Shown here: positions 58,625-64,000 of the stretch, in pieces
Layout of the letters: every line of letters starts with the position of its first letter
How positions within the stretch are numbered: position 1 is the stretch's first letter
From: Mantamonas sphyraenae
Taxonomy: Eukaryota > CRuMs > Mantamonadidae
Direction: 5' to 3'
Length of the DNA: 64,000 nucleotides
Assembly: GCA_026936335.1 (NCBI GenBank)
Contig: JAPMXV010000029.1
Span: forward strand, 62,001-126,000
Program-made: the position numbers and the translations under genes
Notes under the pieces: model-generated
Told to the model about the DNA's origin: nothing
The model's database searches: none
The model's input: only the letters and a program-made list of their open reading frames with translations

Positions 58625-59329
58625 TCAGGACCAATCAAAACAGTTGTCATGGCCTTCCAACGATGCAACCCATGCCCCCTTGTTGGGTTCCACCCACTCC
58701 GAGTAATTCCCCTCACCGTTGGTGTTGCATGAACGGCACGTGGGGAGGATGAACTGAAGCCGATCTTTGTCTCCGGACTTTGCCTCGATGACGTACCGTT
58801 CGCTCTTCACGTACACATGTGCTCCGACCTGAGCCTCGTTGCCGCAGCCTTTGATTTGGCATTTGGATGGCCAGCTGAGTTCAACAATCTTGATCCAGTA
58901 CTGCTTCCAGTTCTTTTTGTGCATCGAGGACCCGTTGACGTGGGCAACAAGGTCTTCTTCATCCAGTTGCACCGGCACCTTTGCAGGCAATGCCTTGCCC
59001 TTGGGAATCTCAAAGATCTTTCGATTCCCACTTACGCTTGCGTACGCTTTGACGTACTCACTTGCGGAGCTGTTCGACGACAGGCTCAGCTCGCCGAGGG
59101 CAACTTCCAAAGACTCCACAGAGCCTCCTCCTTTGTTCTCGCAGTTGGTACATCCGCACGAGTTGCCACATACATCGCCATTGCGAACGCACGTGCAGCG
59201 TTTGTTCTTGCACCCGCTTTTGCAATTGCACATGGGTACAATCTGGACAAGGGTGGGCGCGTCTGGGCCTCGGGCAGTCGTCCATACACTCGTGCATTCT
59301 ATGCATCCCACACCATTCAAAGTGTCCAT
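58625..59329 (-). CDS. CXC (tesmin/TSO1-like) and HNH-like zinc protein
   Basis: A 234-codon ORF. A CXC-type cysteine cluster (MCNCKSGCKNKRCTCVRNGD, then CGNSCGCTNCEN) begins at residue 33. A Ser-rich linker and a Lys-rich central part follow. The C-terminal zinc/HNH-like module has CQIKGCGNEAQVGAHV and, after a spacer, ILPTCRSCN. CXC motifs bind DNA in tesmin/TSO1 proteins. The GAHV...LPxCxxCN pattern resembles small HNH-fold domains, but the catalytic role is uncertain. The real start may be the internal Met before CNCK, because the first residues (MDTLNGV) are shared with the neighbouring repeat units. Confidence 0.6.
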   Translation of the reverse strand: MDTLNGVGCIECTSVWTTARGPDAPTLVQIVPMCNCKSGCKNKRCTCVRNGDVCGNSCGCTNCENKGGGSVESLEVALGELSLSSNSSASEYVKAYASVSGNRKIFEIPKGKALPAKVPVQLDEEDLVAHVNGSSMHKKNWKQYWIKIVELSWPSKCQIKGCGNEAQVGAHVYVKSERYVIEAKSGDKDRLQFILPTCRSCNTNGEGNYSEWVEPNKGAWVASLEGHDNCFDWS

Positions 59330-59542
59330 CTATGCACACATGGAACCCAATGGATGACCACATGGATGTGGTCTCGCCCTTCTCCTCCAGTGGTGTGTGC
59401 ACTTTCGCACAAGTTGGATCATGACATGAGCAAGAGAACGTGTGCCCATGGGTTGGGATGGGTTACAGAGAGTGGAGGGTGTTGGGGGCATGTGGGTGTG
59501 CATTGGGTGTGTGGGTGGGTGGGTGTGGGTGGCGGGCGCTGC

Positions 59543-59761
59543 TCATCGTCGCAGGTTGGGATGTCGGTCCTGGATGGTGCGCAGCATCTGCTCTACCCGA
59601 GGGTTGTGGGACGTGGATGGGTCATGGATGGCGTAGTTGACCCATCGTCGCTCACCGGGACTCAGGATGGTCCGCTGGTGGTTGTCGTCCTGCTGCCGGT
59701 AGTGAGCAGCCAATCCTCGCTGGTAGGCAGTGGATCCTCGCTGGTATGGGTTGCCGGACAT
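59543..59761 (-). CDS. Copy 4 (divergent) of the conserved ~72-74-aa ORF
   Basis: Starts MSGNPYQRGSTAYQ and keeps RGLAAHYRQQDDNHQRTILS and the RHPNLRR end. It is two residues shorter, with several substitutions (LNYT to VNYA; RAAQ to RVEQ). Retention of frame and stop despite substitutions favours coding over chance. It lies outside the 1.1-kb array. Confidence 0.5.
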   Translation of the reverse strand: MSGNPYQRGSTAYQRGLAAHYRQQDDNHQRTILSPGERRWVNYAIHDPSTSHNPRVEQMLRTIQDRHPNLRR

Positions 59762-60233
59762 GGTGGGTGGTTGTCAGTTGGGTTGGCTGACTCTGTGCAC
59801 ATGGCAGCCGCACCCTGTCTTTTGTGATGGCCACTGCATGCAGTCAACTGCGTGCCGTCGTCGCCATCCAAGGGGGCGGTGGGTGGCCATTGCTGGGTTG
59901 GATGCTGATTTGGTTGCCACCCCCCATAGCCTCGAACAGGTGCCAATATGGCCATTGTCCATGTGTGTGTGTGTGTGGATGCTGTGCCCTGGGTGTGTCG
60001 AGGCAGTGGAACATGGAGTCGTGTGCCACAGACACCCGAGTGCTCAGAGGTAAAGTGATGTCTTTACCCTGCCATTTGGGACGCGTGTGTGTGGCGATTG
60101 GCCCAACCCCAGTTTTCCATCTCCACACACATGCCCATCCGTACCCATTGCAAGTGTCCAAATACACACCTCCTCCTCCTCCCTCTACCTCTCTGCATGA
60201 ATGTGTGTGTGTGTGCCATTCTCCTGCATTTCT
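59762..60233. other. Intergenic, 3' flank of the VWA gene
   Basis: About 470 bp with (GT)n tracts near 59963-59977 and 60201-60213 and sequence shared with the third tandem unit. No gene seen. Confidence 0.4.
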
Positions 60234-61259
60234 TCACTTCCTCCCACTGCCCTCCCCATCGTCCTTGACCCTTCGCTGGCCAATCACCTTGCGCCTGCGT
60301 CGCTCGCGCACATGCACCTTGACCTCCCTGTCCTCCTGCACCATCTGCTCCACCACCATCGTGCTGATCCGCTTCAGATGCGTGCCCAGATCCTCTGCGT
60401 CCTTGCTGTGCCACATGCGTGTGTGTGTCCACGCCTTGCACATGCTGGCATACCTTGCCCCCGTCCTCCTGTCCAGCCCCACTCCCACAAAGTGCATGTG
60501 AAAGTTGCGGATGCCACTCGCCCCCAGCTTGGCTGTCACGTCCCTGGCCCCAGCCTGCACCGACGCCGTGTCCTCCCCATCGGTGATCACCACCAGGTTG
60601 GCGCCTGCACTCTTTCCTGCGTTGCTCCGTGTCTGCCACTGTGCCATGGCGTCCATCACCGTGTCCATGCCGTCGTACAGCGCCGTGTATCCGTCCGGCT
60701 GGAAGGCACTGCTGCCTGCCTGATCCCGCAACACCCTCGCCAGATCCTCGTCCGTCATCCGTGCCTGCAGCAACTGCTCCACCCCACTGCCATGGCTGCC
60801 ACACGCCTCCTCCAGCGTGCCCACCGCCTTGTCCAGATCCACCTTGGCTGCCTTGAGTGGCCCAAACACCCTCCTCACCTTGTCCGCAAAGGTGTACAGG
60901 CTCACCCGGTCGCAATCGCGCAGGGCACCCACAACGGCGCGGAACCCAGCGGCGGCTGCAGACATGCGATCGCCCTGCATGGACGTGCTCGTGTCGACCA
61001 GGAAGACCAGGTCAAACGGCGCCTTGGCCACTCGCTTCGTCTCCGTGGTGATCTTGCTGCATCGGTGGGTCATGCTCCTTCCTGGCTTTGCCTTGGTCGT
61101 CTTGGCGGCGGCGGCGGCGGTGTTGGGTGTGTTGGTGCTGGTGGTTGTGCAGTGGTGGTTGCGACACTGCTCGGGGCCAAATCGGCACCGTGTGCCCCAT
61201 GTGCAGTCCTGGGGCTTGTCCGTCTGTGTTCCGCATGTGTTGCATGTGCGTGTGCTCAT
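60234..61259 (-). CDS. VWA-domain protein with N-terminal Cys/His zinc-finger-like module
   Basis: ATG 61259 to stop 60234, 341 aa. Residues 1-40 form a Cys/His module (TCNTCGTQTDKPQDCTWGTR, then CRFGPEQCRNHHC) almost identical to the start of the RBR ligase gene on the other strand. A VWA domain follows (~80-275) with the MIDAS motif intact: DTSTS, a Thr in PDGYTALYDGM, and ITDGEDT. The C-terminus is basic (VRERRRRKVIGQRRVK). VWA-MIDAS domains bind protein partners through a metal. The shared module and head-to-head arrangement suggest it works with the RBR ligase; that is inference. Confidence 0.75.
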   Translation of the reverse strand: MSTRTCNTCGTQTDKPQDCTWGTRCRFGPEQCRNHHCTTTSTNTPNTAAAAAKTTKAKPGRSMTHRCSKITTETKRVAKAPFDLVFLVDTSTSMQGDRMSAAAAGFRAVVGALRDCDRVSLYTFADKVRRVFGPLKAAKVDLDKAVGTLEEACGSHGSGVEQLLQARMTDEDLARVLRDQAGSSAFQPDGYTALYDGMDTVMDAMAQWQTRSNAGKSAGANLVVITDGEDTASVQAGARDVTAKLGASGIRNFHMHFVGVGLDRRTGARYASMCKAWTHTRMWHSKDAEDLGTHLKRISTMVVEQMVQEDREVKVHVRERRRRKVIGQRRVKDDGEGSGRK

Positions 61260-61468
61260 GGTTGTGTGTGTGTGTGTGTTGGGTTGGGTTGGGTTGGGTT
61301 GGGTGGGTGGGGGCAGTGGGCGGTGGGCGGATTTTTGAACAGGGCCCCAGGAAATTCGGCAACTGCACACAAACACTGCACTCTCCGCAACTGCACACAC
61401 ACACTCACACTGCAAAGGGAAAAGCGACCAGGATGGCGATGCGATGTCCACACCAACTCAATCCCAGG
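61260..61468. promoter_or_regulatory. Divergent intergenic region with (GT)n and (GGGTT)n
   Basis: 209 bp between the VWA and RBR starts. Next to the VWA ATG is a (GT)n tract and then five GGG runs spaced by TT (61280-61304), continuing into GGGTGGGTGGGGG. This is a strong potential G-quadruplex on the plus strand, resembling telomere-type repeats. Confidence 0.6.
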
Positions 61469-62650
61469 ATGAGCACACGCACATGCAACACATGCGGAAC
61501 ACAGACGGACAAGCCGAAGAACTGCACCTGGGGCACACGGTGCCGATTTGGCGCCGGGGAGTGTCGCAACCACCACTGCACAACCACCAGCACCACAGAC
61601 ACAGACAAGGAGCAGACACAGCACAAGAGCAGCAGCAGCAGCAGCACCAGGAGGATGAGGGTGTGTGGGACATGCAGGGCAAAGACGACCAAGGACAAGA
61701 ACTGCACATGGGGCGAGAAGTGTCGGTACGGCCCAGAGCGATGCCGCGACCACCACTGCGTGACGCAGGTGCACATGGGACGGAGCACAGTGACACTGAG
61801 CACACGGGCAGGCAGCAAGACACAGGTGGAGATGAGCAAGAACAAGAACAGGAGCAAGAGCAAGAGCAAGGGAGGATGCAAGGCGTGTGGGGCCGAGGGA
61901 GTGCGTGTGTGCAAGCATGGGGCGGATTGCAAGCACGGAGACCAGTGCAAGTTCCACCACTGCTACCCTTGCGCTGTGTCCGAGGAGAGCAAGGAGCAGA
62001 GTGGGATGGCCTTTCTGGGCACCCGATGTGAGCACAGGATGTGTCTGGACTGTGCCAGGATGGACATTGCAGCGCAGGTGGAGTCGCGGATGATGCCTCT
62101 GCGCTGTCGCATGTGCTGGGCGGGTGGGAAGGGGCAGCAGAAGAAGAAGGAGGTGAGGGTGTCGACCAAGACGGCGATGAGGGTGCTGCAGAGCAAGCGG
62201 GACAAGGAGGCACTGGCCAAGCTGGCATGGGATGTGCGCACAGCCAAGTGGCATGCGTGTGTGACGCCAGACTGCGAGGGCAAGGTGGATCCTGCGGTGG
62301 CACGGAGACAGGGCAGCACACGATGCGAGTGTGAGCGATGTGGCAAGGCGTGGTGCCACGGGTGCAAGGTGCACTGGGATGACGACGGAAGGGGCAACCA
62401 TGACTGTCGCAAGTACCAGCAGTGGGCAAGGGACAACCGACGTGGGGATGAGCTGCTGGGGATGCTGTGGCGAGGCAGTGGGTGGAGGCAGTGTCCCACT
62501 TGTGGGCATGGGCTGGCCAAGGAGAGCGGATGCAACCATGTGGCGTGTGTGTGTGGCACCCATGTGTGCTACAAGTGTGGTATTGGCTTCACCAGAAGTG
62601 CGGCCACGTATGACCACATGCGGGAGGCACATGGTGGGCACAGCACATGA
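61469..62650 (+). CDS. RBR (RING-IBR-RING2) E3 ubiquitin ligase
   Basis: ATG 61469 to TGA 62650, 393 aa, no intron. Two or three CCCH-like modules come first (NCTWGTRCRFGAGECRNHHC, NCTWGEKCRYGPERCRDHHC, DCKHGDQCKFHHC), separated by a Ser/Lys-rich linker. RING1 (~150-215): CKACGAEG, CEHRMCLDC and CRMC. IBR (~255-300): ACVTPDCEG, CERCGKAWCHGCKVHW and a closing CRK. RING2 (~335-375): CPTCGHGLAKESGCNHVACV, then CYKC, with the catalytic Cys in GCNHV. RBR ligases pass ubiquitin from E2 through that Cys to a substrate. Fragments of this gene are amplified in the 55-57 kb array. Confidence 0.85.
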   Translation: MSTRTCNTCGTQTDKPKNCTWGTRCRFGAGECRNHHCTTTSTTDTDKEQTQHKSSSSSSTRRMRVCGTCRAKTTKDKNCTWGEKCRYGPERCRDHHCVTQVHMGRSTVTLSTRAGSKTQVEMSKNKNRSKSKSKGGCKACGAEGVRVCKHGADCKHGDQCKFHHCYPCAVSEESKEQSGMAFLGTRCEHRMCLDCARMDIAAQVESRMMPLRCRMCWAGGKGQQKKKEVRVSTKTAMRVLQSKRDKEALAKLAWDVRTAKWHACVTPDCEGKVDPAVARRQGSTRCECERCGKAWCHGCKVHWDDDGRGNHDCRKYQQWARDNRRGDELLGMLWRGSGWRQCPTCGHGLAKESGCNHVACVCGTHVCYKCGIGFTRSAATYDHMREAHGGHST

Positions 62651-63309
62651 CGCGGGGGGGGGGGGGGGGGAGGGGGGGCAATGAAGGTGTGAGGGTGACA
62701 CAAAACCATTTCAATCGTTGTTGTTGGCACAAAAGAGAAGGAGAGGGAGGGTGTTGCACAAGGGGGGAATGGGGTTGGATGGGAGTGGGGTCTTGTGTCA
62801 CAAGTGGATGACATGGATGCCCAGGATGATCTGTCTTGCAAGGTTGTGGATAAATAATGGAGGATTACATGGTGTGCTGTTGTCACTTCCCTCGTCCAGG
62901 GATGTGGCCCATGTGGGCATGGAACGCGGTTGTTGTCGAGTTTCAGCGGGCCTGTTCCCGATGCCGTCACTCCTCCGCTCTCGAGATGGGTGATTATGAG
63001 ATGCAGCAGGTGCAGTGTGGAGAGCAGGGGCCGTCGAATGGAACTGTCTGCTGCCATGCACCGACATGGCTTTTTGCTCGTTCAGCACGTGCCAGACCAC
63101 CTCAGACACCGTTGCAAGGCACCGTAAGCCACTCTTCCAACTCCCATGATCGTTCACATCGACATCTTGGATGGATTCAGTGCATGCGGAGCGGGCTCGT
63201 GGAGGAGAGCCGATGACGGGGTGTGGCAGGCATGGATTTGGTGAACATCAGGATTGTGCGTGCTTCATCATCAGAGACACAGTGATGGTACAGAATCCCT
63301 TCATTGGTC
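62651..63309. other. Intergenic with a long poly-G run
   Basis: A G-run of more than 15 bases with a second one right after it (62653-62679) follows the RBR stop codon. The rest has opposing open frames without recognisable domains. Confidence 0.5.
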
Positions 63310-64000
63310 CTATGGTGTGGGCACAATGGTCATCTTGGAATTCCAGCAGCTGAAAGCAGGGTACCATGTGCCGTCAGCAATGTTGTCGATGGTGACGTCG
63401 ACATTGCCATTGCGGGAGAAGGTCAGTGTGTGGGCCGTGGTGTCCAGCTCCACCGTCACAATGTCGCCTTGTTTGAAGCGCGTGTTGATTCCGGTGTAAC
63501 TTCCATTTTGGTACAACCGTGCCGAACTGTACGAGTACCAGCTGTGGCTTCCCTGCTTGTCCCCTGTGAGCCATTTGGTGTCAGTACTCGGTGTATGGTG
63601 TCTCTGAGATGTGATGACTTACCAACAAAGGTGCTTCTGAGATCACAGGTGCTGTTGCAGATCCCGATCATGATATCGGACAATCGGTCCACTCGCACGC
63701 TCCATCGCTGTCCCGAGCGCAGCTTCTTCTTGCCAACCCATGTTGCCCATCTCCCTGCAGTCTCCTCCAGGCTGTCCTCTGTGAATGTTCCTCGGCTTTG
63801 GTCGACCCGGTCCCAATCAAGACACGGGCCTTTGAAGAAATCTCGTTTCTTGCTGTTGACTGGTTCCTGGCCCTTGCTCATGCGGTGCATATCTGCCATA
63901 CCATCCATCAACACCACCCAGTCCACATAACGCGTGACCCATTCTCCGTCCACCTTCATCCCGTACAGACGTTCCGGACTAAGCAACCCAAACCGCACAC
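63310..64000 (-). CDS. SPRY-domain protein (5' end outside window)
   Basis: Exon 63563-63310 and an upstream exon from 63623 leftward-reading to beyond 64000, with a 59-nt intron (GTAAGT...CTCACAG, phase 1) joining STFVG to DKQGSHSWYSYSS. The SPRY core is clear: RWSVRVDRLSDIMIGICNST, then LYQNGSYTGINTRFKQGDIV and VTVELDTTAHTLTFSRNG, ending near TWYPAFSCWNSKMTIVPTP. SPRY domains are protein-interaction modules. The N-terminal part seen (SPERLYGMKVDGEWVTRYVD) is not recognised. Confidence 0.75.

Noticed and set aside
60201-61472. 423-codon plus-strand ORF opposite the VWA gene
   Set aside because: Antisense shadow; the minus strand has intact VWA MIDAS motifs and the shared N-terminal module.
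1-64000. CRISPR arrays, bacterial operons, tRNA or rRNA genes
   Set aside because: None seen; introns and domain content are eukaryotic, and the repeats present are coding repeats, minisatellites or simple sequence.

Overview
The window is nuclear DNA of a unicellular eukaryote (protist). It is GC-rich. Most protein-coding genes are split by short GT-AG introns (about 60-270 nt). The domain set includes IPT/TIG plus SBBP extracellular proteins, RNI-type LRRs, an RBR E3 ligase, SPRY, VWA, eukaryotic-type xanthine dehydrogenase and an ABCG-type transporter. A choanoflagellate or other holozoan/apusomonad-like protist is a reasonable guess, but nothing here fixes the taxon.

Layout: 1-2628 (-) is a large secreted SBBP/IPT protein running off the left edge. 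5.5-7.0 kb (-) is an LRR/ankyrin/F-box-like gene. 9.0-10.0 kb (+) is a Tc1/mariner-type transposase. 11.4-23.9 kb (+) is a giant repeat gene carrying a PIN/XPG-like nuclease domain, broken by one extra A in an A-run. 25.3-32.3 kb is a compact island holding a multicopper oxidase fused in frame to an ABCG-type half transporter (-), a membrane-anchored 5-hydroxyisourate hydrolase (+) started only 58 bp away, and an MFS (SLC43-like) transporter (+). 32.6-42.2 kb (-) is a second giant repeat/nuclease gene, convergent with the first, so the island sits between the arms of a roughly 10-kb inverted duplication. 43.9-54.2 kb holds a KDEL-tailed 2OG-Fe(II) oxygenase (+) with a minisatellite made from its own last exon, a 7-TM protein resembling gustatory-receptor-like channels (-), xanthine dehydrogenase (+) started 35 bp away, and a SulP/STAS anion permease (+). 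55-60 kb is a decayed tandem array containing four copies of a ~74-codon ORF and broken RBR fragments. 58.6-62.7 kb holds a CXC-domain protein and a divergent VWA / RBR-ligase pair sharing an N-terminal Cys/His module. A SPRY protein runs off the right edge.

The most novel content is the giant repeat family. Two alternating ~180-195-residue repeat types (A and B) are nearly identical from copy to copy except at a few clustered positions. The same equivalent positions vary in both types, and the array is interrupted by a metal-dependent-nuclease-like domain with basic NLS-like tracts. This resembles modular recognition repeats coupled to an effector. The target could be nucleic acid or protein and is not shown by sequence alone. 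A second theme is purine catabolism (xanthine dehydrogenase and 5-hydroxyisourate hydrolase, with candidate transporters) spread over about 25 kb around the second giant gene.

Splice sites and starts were assigned by eye from GT-AG signals, reading phase and protein-family continuity. They need transcript confirmation.
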